NCBI RefSeq assembly: GCF_000306115.2
Contig: NZ_AKWX02000020.1
Span: 372,001 to 436,000 of the forward strand
Origin: Leptospira wolffii serovar Khorat str. Khorat-H2
GTDB taxonomy: Bacteria > Spirochaetota > Leptospiria > Leptospirales > Leptospiraceae
DNA: 64,000 nucleotides
Reading direction: 5' to 3'
The notes under the pieces are model-generated. The model had not been told where the DNA came from. It saw only the letters and a list, made by a program, of their open reading frames with translations, and did no database searches. This document shows positions 1-8,176 of the stretch, one piece after another. The first letter of the stretch is position 1; the number at the start of each line of letters is the position of its first letter. A program made the position numbers and the translations under genes.

Positions 1-406
1 CGATTCCATCTCTAGCGTCGACCGCAACGACCACCCGGTCCTTTCCGTATTTTTCCAAGGCGAAATCCAAAAGCTTAGGATCTTTTACGGCGGCAGTTCC
101 CAAAATGAATCTGTCTATTCCAATGGAATCGTAATATTCTAATTTTTCCTTATCCCTGATTCCTCCTCCCAATTGTATCTTAAGTTTGGTGGACTTGCGG
201 ATATTGGAAATGGATTCGCCGTTGATTCCGATTTGGTTTCTCGCTCCGTTCAAATCCACCAAATGCAAAAGTGTGGCTCCATTCTTTTCAAAACCTTGCG
301 CCAATTTCCAGGGTTCGGTAGAATAGACCGTTTTTTCTTCGTACTTTCCCTTGAATAAACGAACTGCACAATTATCTAATAGGTCGATCGCGGGAATCAG
401 AATCAT
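1..406 (-). CDS. hisA: HisA, phosphoribosylformimino-AICAR-phosphate isomerase (partial, 3' end outside window)
   Basis: This is the N-terminal 135 or so residues of the histidine-pathway isomerase that opens the ribose of ProFAR to PRFAR in the cytoplasm. Reading the minus strand from ATG at 406 gives [12 protein letters not shown], the first beta strand of the HisA/HisF barrel with the catalytic Asp in AIDL. It is followed by LVDLNGA, the phosphate-binding LGGGIR and FILGTAAV, and AVDARDG with the second catalytic Asp at the window edge. Its ATG overlaps the hisH stop in an ATGA arrangement, so the two are translationally coupled. Only the truncation by the window is unusual. Confidence 0.93.
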   Translation of the reverse strand, partial: MILIPAIDLLDNCAVRLFKGKYEEKTVYSTEPWKLAQGFEKNGATLLHLVDLNGARNQIGINGESISNIRKSTKLKIQLGGGIRDKEKLEYYDSIGIDRFILGTAAVKDPKLLDFALEKYGKDRVVVAVDARDGI

Positions 407-1035
407 AAGGATCGGATGAAATTCTCCAAAATTTTTAGACCGTAGGTATGGGACTTCTCGGGATGGAATTGGGTACCGAAAATATTCCCTTTTTCGACGA
501 CCGCGGGGAATCGCTCTCCATAGTAATCGCAGAGACCGCTAACCGCCTTTCCTTCCACATCGACCGGTCTGTACGAGTGGATGAAATATACGAAGGACTC
601 GTCGTCCAATCCGTTCAATAAAACGCTTTTAGAAGGATTCCGTTTATAAAGGCGATTCCATCCGATGTGAGGAACCTTATAATTCTTGCCTCGAAACTTT
701 CTTACCTTGCCCTTTATATAGCCTAAGCCTTGGACTAACTCTTTCGGATTTCCGGAAACTGTCTCATCCGAATCCTCGAAAAGAATTTGGTATCCGATGC
801 AAATTCCGAAAAGAGGTTTTCCAGATTGAACGTGCCCGTCCACATACTTGCGAAGGCCTGATTCGTTCAGGTTATGCATCGCTTTATCGAAATGGCCGTC
901 GCCAGGAAGAATCAAGGCATCGGCAGATTGTAAAACTTCCGGGTCTTTGGTATAAATGAAATCTTTGGTAAAATGAGAAATCGCTTTTAGACAAGAATGA
1001 ATATTACCCATCCCATAATCTAAAACTGCGATCAC
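403..1035 (-). CDS. hisH: HisH, glutamine amidotransferase subunit of imidazole glycerol phosphate synthase
   Basis: HisH hydrolyses glutamine and passes ammonia to HisF, forming IGP and AICAR. The 210-residue protein has the class I amidotransferase fold: DYGMGN at the N-terminus, LPGDGHF, the nucleophile Cys near residue 79 in FGICIGYQ, and the His/Glu pair in QFHPEKSH near residue 191. The nucleophile elbow reads GICIGYQ where GICLGMQ is usual, a conservative change. The start is GTG and overlaps the hisB stop (GTGA); the end overlaps hisA (ATGA). hisF is not in the window and presumably lies beyond hisA. Confidence 0.95.
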   Translation of the reverse strand: MIAVLDYGMGNIHSCLKAISHFTKDFIYTKDPEVLQSADALILPGDGHFDKAMHNLNESGLRKYVDGHVQSGKPLFGICIGYQILFEDSDETVSGNPKELVQGLGYIKGKVRKFRGKNYKVPHIGWNRLYKRNPSKSVLLNGLDDESFVYFIHSYRPVDVEGKAVSGLCDYYGERFPAVVEKGNIFGTQFHPEKSHTYGLKILENFIRSL

Positions 1036-1613
1036 TCCAATACTCCCTTTGTAGAAGGAATCATACCCGCCGAAGCCGGATCTATCTCCATGGCCATACG
1101 GAGAGCCTTACCTAGACCCTTGAAAATAGACTCATGAATATGGTGGCGATTTTCGCCGTAATGAACCACAACGTGCAGGTTCATTTTCGCGTTCAATGCG
1201 AACTTTTGTAGGAACTCCAAACTCAATTCCGCATCATAGATTCCGAATTTTCCGGTCAATTCCGGTCCGGTATATTTATAATAATATCTGCCGCCCAGAT
1301 CTACTGCAACCGTAGTCAGGACTTCGTCCATAGGAAGAGTATAATGCCCGTATCTGCGGATACCGGCTTTGTCTCCCAGTTGCTTGTGTATAATATTACC
1401 GAGAAGAATCGCGGTATCTTCCACGCTATGATGGCAATCGATTTCTATGTCTCCTCGTAACCAAAGATCCATATCGATCAAACCGTGTTTAGAGACATGG
1501 GAAAGCATATGCTCGAAGAATGGAATCTCCGTATCGAACTTGTACTTACCCGTTCCCCGGATATTCAGGGCCAATTTAATATCCGTCTCCGAGGTTTTGC
1601 GTTCTTCTTTCAT
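1032..1613 (-). CDS. hisB: HisB, imidazoleglycerol-phosphate dehydratase
   Basis: This enzyme dehydrates IGP to imidazole acetol phosphate with two Mn ions. At 193 residues it is the monofunctional type without the HisB phosphatase domain. Diagnostic metal motifs are visible: PFFEHML near residue 31, CHHSVEDTA near 60, [11 protein letters not shown] near 153 and PSTKGVL at the C-terminus. It is the first visible gene of the minus-strand hisB-hisH-hisA operon. Its ATG is at 1613, 115 bp from the tRNA-Leu gene, so the operon promoter probably lies in 1614-1728; I do not see an attenuator or His leader peptide there. Confidence 0.95.
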   Translation of the reverse strand: MKEERKTSETDIKLALNIRGTGKYKFDTEIPFFEHMLSHVSKHGLIDMDLWLRGDIEIDCHHSVEDTAILLGNIIHKQLGDKAGIRRYGHYTLPMDEVLTTVAVDLGGRYYYKYTGPELTGKFGIYDAELSLEFLQKFALNAKMNLHVVVHYGENRHHIHESIFKGLGKALRMAMEIDPASAGMIPSTKGVLE

Positions 1614-1727
1614 TCTATCCTGACCCTACTTTCCCCTTAATTATCGTGTCAATGAATTCCAAAAATAAGCTGACGGAAAGGCCTCCCGCTTAAAATTATC
1701 CAACAGGGAGAAATCCCTCCAACCACG

Positions 1728-1792
<65 letters not shown>

Positions 1793-1810
<18 letters not shown>

Positions 1811-1992
1811 AGAATTTTCATTAAGCAAATAAACTTGGGACTCGAAGCGAGGCCGAGAGAGCAAACATAGCGACCATAGGAGCGTCATGTTTGCGACCGA
1901 GGGACAGGAAGTCCCGAGGCTCGGACGAGACGCCGTGGAGCACAGTCGAACACGAAGTGAGACTGCGAAACGGCGAGTCCCTTCTTCGGCAA
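1793..1992. repeat. Duplicated tRNA-Leu 3' end bounding a palindrome-rich element
   Basis: The 19-mer starting CGAGTCCC and ending CGGCAA occurs at 1793-1811, inside the tRNA 3' end, and again exactly at 1974-1992. The DNA between is rich in inverted repeats: GGGACTCG (1837-1844) with CGAGTCCC (1974-1981), CCGAG (1853-1857) with CTCGG (1920-1924), GCAAACAT (1861-1868) with ATGTTTGC (1887-1894), and GGGAC (1901-1905) with GTCCC (1911-1915). It has no credible gene. It could be a small dispersed element, an att-type scar, a structured RNA co-transcribed with the tRNA, or a processing/termination structure. The family is not identified. Confidence 0.75.
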
Positions 1993-2008
1993 AAAATTTC
2001 CTCTCCTT

Positions 2009-5000
2009 TTACCTTCTCCCAGAAAACCAAAAGTAAAATGCGGGAACCGCAAAACGACTGAGTATCGTCGCGGCAATTTCTCCGAAGATCAGAGAAACGG
2101 CCAGGCCTTGGAAGATAGGATCGAATAGCATTACCGAACTTCCCACAATCACCGCCGCTGCCGTCAGAAACATCGGCCGGAATCTTACAAGTCCCGCATC
2201 CAAAACCGCTTGCTTAGTGGATTTTCCGGATTCTATCTCCGCTTCTATGAAGTCCACAAGAATGATGGAGTTTCTCACTATGATACCGGCGCCCGCAATA
2301 AATCCGATCATAGAAGTCGCCGTAAAATAAGCTCCCGCAATCCAATGTCCGGGTATGATACCGATCAAGGAAATCGGAATCGGAGCCATAATTATGATAG
2401 GCAATCTATAACTCTGAAACCAACCGAGTACTAGAATATAAATGAGAACCATCACAATCGCAAAGGCCCCGCCCAAATCTCGGAACACTTCGTAAGTGAT
2501 GAACCATTCTCCGTCCCACTTGATCACTGGATTCTTAGTATTCCAAGGTACGTCCGCCGTTTGAGTCGGATATTTGATTTCCGGCGATAAGGAAAGAATT
2601 CCATACACGGGGGCCTCTTCCTCTCCGGAGAATTCCGCGGTGACGTATTCCAGTGGTTTTAGGTTTTTACGATGCAATGTGCCCGACTTCTGAATTTTAG
2701 AAGTTCCTAATAATGCTTCGGAACGGACGGAACCTGCCAAAGGAGAGGAGATCCCCCAATTGGCGAAAGGCTCCGAACTGGATCTGAATTTTTCGGGAAC
2801 GGACAAATCCACGGAAACGTCTTCCGGATTTTCGGATTCGGATAATAGAAATACGGAAGATTCTCTGAAATAGTAAGCCGCATTATTAGCGAGAGATGCG
2901 GAAGAAGTCCCTAAGATCCCACCTTTATTAAAATCGAACGGATAGAGGATCTTGGGGCGATTCTCCCTTAAGCTCGAATCCAAGTCTACGACTCCTTTTT
3001 TCTTTTCCAAGATCTCCAATACTTCTCCGGCGATTCTCTTTCTTTCCGCATCCGTAGGTCCGTAAATCTCCATTACCAATGTGGAGAGAACGGGCGGCCC
3101 GGGAGGTATCTCCAAAATTTTAGTCAAGGCACCGTTTCGTTTTCCATAATCGGAAAGCAAAGGGCGAATGGATTCGATGATCTCATGACTCTTTCCCTTT
3201 CTTTTTTTCTTTTCCTTAAGAACGATATGCAGGTCCGATTTCCAATCGTCCCTTCGTAGAAACGTATGCTTCACCATTCCCGAGAAGGAGAATGGAGCGG
3301 CTTCTCCTGCAAATATCTGTATTTTCTCTATATTCTCATTCTTTAATAATAGAATCGCCAGCTCTTTACTTCTTTCCAAATTCTCGGATAAAGGAGTTCT
3401 AGGATCGAAATCCAGGGTCACTTGAAATTCGTCCTTATCGTCGAAAGGCAACATCTTCACCTTCACGGCCTTCGTTAAAACCATTCCCACCGCGAATGAA
3501 AATAAGAGAAGAATGGTAAGGACTAGTTTTCCTAGATTCTTCGGCGATTCCAATAGCCAGCTTGCTATTCTAAGATAGATCGAATCCAATTTGGAAACTT
3601 TGCCGGGAGACGCCGAATGAGAAGTTTGCTCCTTCAATACCTTCGCAGCCACCCAAGGAATAACGGAGAAAGCCACCAAGAGAGATAAAATCATCGCAAG
3701 GCTCGCTCCGACTGGAATCGGTTTCATATAAGGCCCCATCATTCCCCGAACGAAAGCCATAGGGAGTATCGCAGCGATTACCGTAAATGTGGCGAGAATA
3801 GTAGGATTTCCTACTTCGGAAACGGCGTTTAGAATGGACGCGATTTTATCCTTGGTTTTGGAGAAAGCAAGATGCCTTTCAATATTCTCCACTACCACGA
3901 TCGCATCATCGACCAAGATTCCTATGGAGAAGATGAGCGCGAATAAGGTCACACGATTCAGGGTATATCCCAAGAAGTAATAGATGAATAAGGTTAACGA
4001 AAGTGTCACAGGTATCGCGACGAAAACCACAAAGGAAGCTCTCGCACCCATCCACAGTGCGATCAACAGGGACACGGAGAGTGTAGCGATAATCAAATGC
4101 TCTATAAGCTCCTTAGACTTTTCGCCTGCGGTGAGCCCGTAATCCCGAATCACGGTTACTTTCACGTCCTTGGGTAGGGATACTGCGAATTCTTCTCCTC
4201 TTTCTCGGATCGTTTTGGAAAGCGCCTCTATATTCGTTCCTTTTCTTTTGGAAAAGGAAATAGTAACCGCATTTTGCGAATTCGATTTTTCGAATAGAAC
4301 TGATTGACGAACTCTTTCTTCCGGACTCTCACGAACTTCCGCCACGTCTCCTACTCGGACGCTTCTTCCCCAACTTTGTTTAATGGGAATCTGCCTAACT
4401 TGGTTTTCCGTTCGGATGGAAGAATCCAATTCCACATCCAGAATCCTTTCTTTTCCCCAATTCTTTCCTAACGGAAAAGAAGAGGCGTTTCCCTTCAATG
4501 CTTCCGAAAGCTGGACCAAATCGACTCCTAATTCCGTCATACGGATCGGATTTGCGATCACTCGAATCGATTTCCTTCTTCCGCCTAAAAGTTCCACTTT
4601 AGAAAGATCGGGAGTGGAGGATAACTCTCGAGCAAGAGGAGCCACCAGAGTTCGTAGGGAATAGTCGTCCCTTTCGGTGGAACTGAAAGTCAACGCTAAA
4701 AAAGGGACATCGTCTATCGTAAAAGATTTGATGGATAGATCTTTGATTGCCGGCAATCCGGCTCTTACTTCCTGAAGTTTATGATGAATTTTTAATAAAG
4801 AAGGCTCCAATGATTCCCCGACTTTGAATCTCACCGTTACCATGGAACGATGATCCTCCGTCGCCGAATAAACGTATTCCACTCCTTCCAGACCCCAGAC
4901 CGCTCTTTCTACCGGCTCGGTAATCTTGCGTTCTTGCTCTTTAGCCGTATACCCGGGAGAAAAAACGGAAATATCGATCATAGGAACCGAAATCTGAGGC

Positions 5001-5149
5001 TCTTCTTCCTTAGGCGTTAGATAGACGGAGAGAACCCCCACCAAAATGCTAACTACTATAAAAATCGGAGTCAGTTTGGATCTTGTAAAGACGCTCGCAA
5101 CTCTGCCGGCAAATCCGGAATGCTCCTGGATTTTATTCGGATCTTTCAT
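2009..5149 (-). CDS. RND-family efflux permease (AcrB/HAE-like)
   Basis: A 1046-residue inner-membrane resistance-nodulation-division pump, expected to use proton motive force to export substrate through a TolC-type channel. The first membrane helix is near residues 28-46, two large periplasmic loops follow, and further helices occupy about 335-500 and 860-1040. The transmembrane-4 segment reads GILVDDAIVVVEN near residue 411, the double-Asp signature of HAE-type pumps rather than the DGAV form of heavy-metal CzcA/CusA pumps. The start overlaps the TolC-like gene by 17 bp. No periplasmic adaptor gene lies in this operon. The substrate is unknown; the neighbouring CsoR/CstR-type regulator and DUF2892 suggest thiol or sulfur stress, which is inference. 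Confidence 0.9.
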   Translation of the reverse strand: MKDPNKIQEHSGFAGRVASVFTRSKLTPIFIVVSILVGVLSVYLTPKEEEPQISVPMIDISVFSPGYTAKEQERKITEPVERAVWGLEGVEYVYSATEDHRSMVTVRFKVGESLEPSLLKIHHKLQEVRAGLPAIKDLSIKSFTIDDVPFLALTFSSTERDDYSLRTLVAPLARELSSTPDLSKVELLGGRRKSIRVIANPIRMTELGVDLVQLSEALKGNASSFPLGKNWGKERILDVELDSSIRTENQVRQIPIKQSWGRSVRVGDVAEVRESPEERVRQSVLFEKSNSQNAVTISFSKRKGTNIEALSKTIRERGEEFAVSLPKDVKVTVIRDYGLTAGEKSKELIEHLIIATLSVSLLIALWMGARASFVVFVAIPVTLSLTLFIYYFLGYTLNRVTLFALIFSIGILVDDAIVVVENIERHLAFSKTKDKIASILNAVSEVGNPTILATFTVIAAILPMAFVRGMMGPYMKPIPVGASLAMILSLLVAFSVIPWVAAKVLKEQTSHSASPGKVSKLDSIYLRIASWLLESPKNLGKLVLTILLLFSFAVGMVLTKAVKVKMLPFDDKDEFQVTLDFDPRTPLSENLERSKELAILLLKNENIEKIQIFAGEAAPFSFSGMVKHTFLRRDDWKSDLHIVLKEKKKRKGKSHEIIESIRPLLSDYGKRNGALTKILEIPPGPPVLSTLVMEIYGPTDAERKRIAGEVLEILEKKKGVVDLDSSLRENRPKILYPFDFNKGGILGTSSASLANNAAYYFRESSVFLLSESENPEDVSVDLSVPEKFRSSSEPFANWGISSPLAGSVRSEALLGTSKIQKSGTLHRKNLKPLEYVTAEFSGEEEAPVYGILSLSPEIKYPTQTADVPWNTKNPVIKWDGEWFITYEVFRDLGGAFAIVMVLIYILVLGWFQSYRLPIIIMAPIPISLIGIIPGHWIAGAYFTATSMIGFIAGAGIIVRNSIILVDFIEAEIESGKSTKQAVLDAGLVRFRPMFLTAAAVIVGSSVMLFDPIFQGLAVSLIFGEIAATILSRFAVPAFYFWFSGRR

Positions 5150-6557
5150 GATTTTCCTCCGCGTAAAGTGTAAGCTCCGCTCTTGTTCTCAAATATTCCA
5201 ATGTAGAACCGTCCATCGCCTTTAAGGCGTCCGCCGTTCTCGAAAAACTTTCCGCCAGCTGAGCTGCAGGAATGTTTCCTCGCTTAAATAAAGTTTGGGA
5301 TAGTTTGAGCTGTTCGAATTGGATTCTAAAGGAATCCAGAGAATTAGTTCTATTTTCCGAGAGAGTTCTCTCCCTCTCCAGAAGCATTATAAAATTAGAA
5401 TTTTCCTTGGCCGATATCTCGTCCGCTCTGGTCGCTGCGGCGTCTGCAAGAATATCAGCTTCCTTTTTGGAACCGATATCCGTAGGATTCAAAAGATTCA
5501 TTTGCAGATAAACTCCCGCATTATAGGAACTCGCGAAATTCCTATCGCCGGCGTAAGCGTAAGCCTCCGTATATACCCCGGCCTTAGGTAAAAATTTGGA
5601 TTTTTCCATCTTTGCCCTTTCGCGGCCGATTTCGGACTGGATCTTATACGTTTTTGAAAGGGGAGTATTGCCGCTTACCCTGGAACTAGGAATCGGCATA
5701 TAGTCTTCCAAAAATCTCATGAAAGGAGATTCTTGCGGTTCGAAGGATTCCAACGAATTTCCGGAGAGAATACGAAGAGTCTCTATGGATTCCTTTTTTA
5801 ACAATTCGACTTCTTTCTGTTCCGAAAGTAATCTGAGTCGCAAAGATTTTAAGGCAAGGTATCCGGAATGTCCGACAGGATTGGCCGTCGAATCCAATCG
5901 ATACGATCTTAGAAAACTATCCAATTCTTCTAGGATTCTTTTTCTTTCCTTTATGGATCCTGAATAGACTAAAGACGCTTGGTATGCGATCGCCGTTTGC
6001 TGGAATATGGTTCGCTTAATGTACTCGTTTTCCGAGCGGCTCGCTTCCCATTCTTTTTCCTTCACTTTCTTTAATGTGGATCGGTACCCTCCTTCGTAGA
6101 GAGTAATCTCCAATCCTAAAGTACCCCGGGAGTAAGTATTCGCTCCCGGATGATTTAAGGTATCCTTGGCCAAAAGATTACTCGTATTCGAATTTAAATT
6201 TTGGTAAGGTTGGTTATTCGAATCCAAATAATTTCCCGGATTAGATCGCACGCTATAAGTGGAAAAATCCGATTGAGTTGCGGATCTCTGTCCGAGTTTA
6301 CCCGCAAAATTCAGAGTAGGATCGTCCGTGTTATAGGTACGAATATCCGAATAGATTCTGGGAAGCCAATGCAATCCGGCACGGAAACTCGCCGATTTTG
6401 CCGCTTCCATTTCCAAAGATTTGGACAATAAAGTCGGAGAATGCTCCCTTACTTTCTCCCATACGGATTGAAAATCTTTCCTTTCCTGGGCAAAAAGAAA
6501 GTTCGGGAACAAAAGAGCCACTCCGAACGATAGTAGAAACATTCTCCAGGCTTTCAT
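5133..6557 (-). CDS. TolC-like outer membrane efflux protein
   Basis: A 474-residue outer-membrane channel expected to work with the RND permease encoded just downstream. A signal peptide (hydrophobic stretch about 6-22, ending FLFAQ) is followed by long helical segments typical of the TolC coiled-coil barrel, including the repeated half near residues 330-470 with ADAAATRADEISAKE and LKLSQTLFKRGNIPAAQL. The ATG overlaps the DUF2892 stop by 4 bp and the 3' end overlaps the RND start by 17 bp, so the three genes form one transcript. Assignment to the OEP family is from the overall pattern; no substrate can be read from it. Confidence 0.85.
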   Translation of the reverse strand: MKAWRMFLLSFGVALLFPNFLFAQERKDFQSVWEKVREHSPTLLSKSLEMEAAKSASFRAGLHWLPRIYSDIRTYNTDDPTLNFAGKLGQRSATQSDFSTYSVRSNPGNYLDSNNQPYQNLNSNTSNLLAKDTLNHPGANTYSRGTLGLEITLYEGGYRSTLKKVKEKEWEASRSENEYIKRTIFQQTAIAYQASLVYSGSIKERKRILEELDSFLRSYRLDSTANPVGHSGYLALKSLRLRLLSEQKEVELLKKESIETLRILSGNSLESFEPQESPFMRFLEDYMPIPSSRVSGNTPLSKTYKIQSEIGRERAKMEKSKFLPKAGVYTEAYAYAGDRNFASSYNAGVYLQMNLLNPTDIGSKKEADILADAAATRADEISAKENSNFIMLLERERTLSENRTNSLDSFRIQFEQLKLSQTLFKRGNIPAAQLAESFSRTADALKAMDGSTLEYLRTRAELTLYAEENHERSE

Positions 6558-6793
6558 GCGATTCCCTTATAGGCTCCGCATTTTTCAGAAATGCCTAACT
6601 TGCGCAAAAGGATAGCCATCGGACAAAAACCTGTCAGCGAAAAGACCACCATATTCACGCCGACCAGTGCATTCAGTGCAAATCCCCACTTATCCACAAG
6701 TAAGCCCAAACCTAAACCGATTAAGGAAAAGGATCCGGCGATTAGGAAGAGGACCCTCTCCAAATACCAAGTGCCATTAGTTCTCGATTCCAT
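6554..6793 (-). CDS. DUF2892 (YgaP-like transmembrane) protein
   Basis: A 79-residue membrane protein with two hydrophobic helices (about 13-31 and 36-53) and the signature GFCPMAILLRKLG near residues 56-68 that marks DUF2892. In other bacteria this domain is found alone or fused to rhodanese domains, as in YgaP, and often sits with sulfur-stress genes. Here it leads the operon with TolC and RND. An AGGGGGG run five bases before its ATG can act as ribosome binding site and is itself part of the repressor operator, so translation and repression signals overlap. Confidence 0.85.
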   Translation of the reverse strand: MESRTNGTWYLERVLFLIAGSFSLIGLGLGLLVDKWGFALNALVGVNMVVFSLTGFCPMAILLRKLGISEKCGAYKGIA

Positions 6794-6842
6794 ATATACC
6801 CCCCTAGGTATCTATATAGACCATATACCCATGGGGGTATAT
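6794..6842 (-). promoter_or_regulatory. Two CsoR-type operators before the DUF2892-TolC-RND operon
   Basis: Two copies of ATACC-N6-GGTAT lie here, at 6796-6811 and 6825-6840. The second is embedded in a longer palindrome, ATATACCC-ATGG-GGGTATAT (6823-6842). AT-flanked G/C-tract palindromes of this type are the known operator style of CsoR-family repressors. The same motif precedes the regulator gene itself (7199-7214), which supports specific recognition by its product. The first copy ends at the DUF2892 start codon. Confidence 0.75.
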
Positions 6843-6873
6843 TAGATTGCAAGCTTTTTTAAGGGGAAACGAA

Positions 6874-6900
6874 AAAGCCCCCGGAAAATCCGAAGGCTTT
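6874..6900 (-). terminator. Rho-independent terminator after the CsoR-type gene
   Basis: AAAGCC (6874-6879) pairs with GGCTTT (6895-6900), extended by CGG/CCG across a small internal mismatch, and the minus strand continues into a T-rich run. It lies 30 bp past the regulator stop codon, so the regulator is probably monocistronic and separate from the efflux operon. Confidence 0.7.
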
Positions 6901-6929
6901 ATAACTAGGAGGGAAAATAATGGGAGATA

Positions 6930-7193
6930 TTAGAGGGAAAAGGCGGCTTTAATCGCTTTCTTTACGTTATTTTGGACCGTTTGGACTTTCTTTTCCGCAA
7001 AGCAACGTTCCATATACTCTTGGACATACGCCTCGCCGAATTTCTTTAAGGCCTGGCTAGATGCCTTAAGAAGCAATAAGGTCTTTTCGCAATCGTTCTC
7101 GTCGCTATAGAGAGTCTTTTCAATAGCCTCTAATTGCCCTTGGATTCTATGCAATCGGTTGCTAAGCTGCTTACGTGCTTCTTCAATGTTCAT
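6930..7193 (-). CDS. CsoR/RcnR-family repressor, CstR-like (Cys-Tyr-Cys pattern)
   Basis: An 87-residue all-helical DUF156 repressor: LSNRLHRIQGQLEAIEK at the N-terminus is the family signature. Copper-sensing CsoR uses Cys-His-Cys ligands. Here Cys35 and Cys64 are present but the His position is occupied by Tyr60 (EAYVQEYMERC). Two cysteines without the His is the pattern of CstR, which senses persulfides by forming Cys-Cys crosslinks. A copper role is therefore unlikely; a persulfide or thiol-stress role is inferred. Its own promoter carries the ATACC-N6-GGTAT operator, indicating autoregulation. The ATG has no clear Shine-Dalgarno and sits close to the -10, so a very short leader is possible. 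Confidence 0.85.
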   Translation of the reverse strand: MNIEEARKQLSNRLHRIQGQLEAIEKTLYSDENDCEKTLLLLKASSQALKKFGEAYVQEYMERCFAEKKVQTVQNNVKKAIKAAFSL

Positions 7194-7197
7194 AGCC

Positions 7198-7215
7198 TAT
7201 ACCCTATGTGGTATA
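7198..7215 (-). promoter_or_regulatory. Autoregulatory operator/promoter of the CsoR-type gene
   Basis: TATACC-N6-GGTATA is a perfect 6-bp-arm inverted repeat immediately upstream of the regulator ATG. It matches the two copies before the efflux operon. On the minus strand TTGACA stands about 17-18 bases upstream of GGTATA, so the operator covers the probable -10 region. Confidence 0.7.
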
Positions 7216-7305
7216 ATCGCCTGTCAATTCTCTTTCCGGATTTCGATACGAATTGAAAAAGGAAATGAATAATTTTTAGAGCTATTTACTTTAGGAACGG
7301 TTTAC

Positions 7306-8028
7306 ATGAAATTTCTTTCGTTTTGCTTATTCGGCCTTCTTTTTATACGCTGCTCCTCATCCTTGCCTACCGCTTTCAAAAATAATACCGAGTCTAAGGA
7401 ACTTTATTCTAGCTGTATGCGGTTCTTAGAAGAAGGAAGCGAATCCATTACGGAAGACACCTTATTGCAAGAGTTACGAGAGGCAGCCGCTAGCGGAAGT
7501 TCGGATACTCTGAATTCGGGAGAACTAGTCTACGATACCCTTAGCAGACAAGGAAGACACCTTCAATTGAATCCCCAGGGTAGAATCGAATATTTCAGAA
7601 TTTTACCGGTAAGAATGGAATCCCGAGATGCCGTGAATTTTCTATGTGCCGAGTATATACGTTGGCAATTGGAGAAGAATTTTCAAAAGGCCGCTATAAT
7701 AACCAAAGGCGAACCTAAGAATGAACTCGGTCTCGAACTGCAAAGGGAGAATGTAAAGGAATACGGACGATTTTCCCGTGTACTCAAAGGAAAACCGCAG
7801 ATCATTAAAAATTTCTTATTCTTTTCCTTGGATCCTTATATTACGGGAAAACTCGGACTACCGATCAGTCCTTGTAAACTTTCGGAAGAGCTAAAGGAAT
7901 CGATTAAAATCGCCGTAGAAGGATTAAGCGATCGGGATGCGGTTCTATCCTGGACCGCTTCCATCCGATCCATATCCACTTACGAACTCGGGTTCACGCT
8001 GGCTGGTTATTGCAATAAAGTGGAATGA
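7306..8028 (+). CDS. Hypothetical exported protein, possible lipoprotein
   Basis: A 240-residue protein of unrecognised family. Residues 1-15 form a short hydrophobic signal (FLSFCLFGLLFI) ending at Cys16, followed by a Ser-rich stretch. Arg at -1 of that Cys is unusual even for the relaxed spirochaetal lipobox, so lipidation is uncertain. The rest is soluble, charged and predicted mixed alpha/beta, with scattered cysteines. It is transcribed divergently from the CsoR-type gene across 112 bp. An AGGA lies 10 bases before the ATG. No function can be assigned. Confidence 0.7.
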   Translation: MKFLSFCLFGLLFIRCSSSLPTAFKNNTESKELYSSCMRFLEEGSESITEDTLLQELREAAASGSSDTLNSGELVYDTLSRQGRHLQLNPQGRIEYFRILPVRMESRDAVNFLCAEYIRWQLEKNFQKAAIITKGEPKNELGLELQRENVKEYGRFSRVLKGKPQIIKNFLFFSLDPYITGKLGLPISPCKLSEELKESIKIAVEGLSDRDAVLSWTASIRSISTYELGFTLAGYCNKVE

Positions 8029-8124
8029 AGCGAACTCCGTTTGTTTAATCGATCAACTATCCTATCTTACATCTGATTAAGATCAATGTAACGTAAATTT
8101 TCTTCGATTCTTCTTGACCTACCT

Positions 8125-8130
8125 TATAAT
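8125..8130 (+). promoter_or_regulatory. -10 box (TATAAT) upstream of the acyl-CoA synthetase
   Basis: A perfect TATAAT lies 52 bp before the preferred ATG. A TTGACC occurs only six bases upstream, too close to be its -35. A transcript starting near 8137 would leave the possible upstream TTG start (8144) with almost no leader, which supports the ATG at 8177. Confidence 0.45.
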
Positions 8131-8176
8131 AAGAGAATAGGCTTTGCCGAAATATTCGATCGATGCGGAGAATCGT

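Noticed and set aside
8113..8130. TTGACC/TATAAT as a complete promoter
   Set aside because: The boxes are six bases apart, far short of the 16-18 needed; only the -10 was kept.
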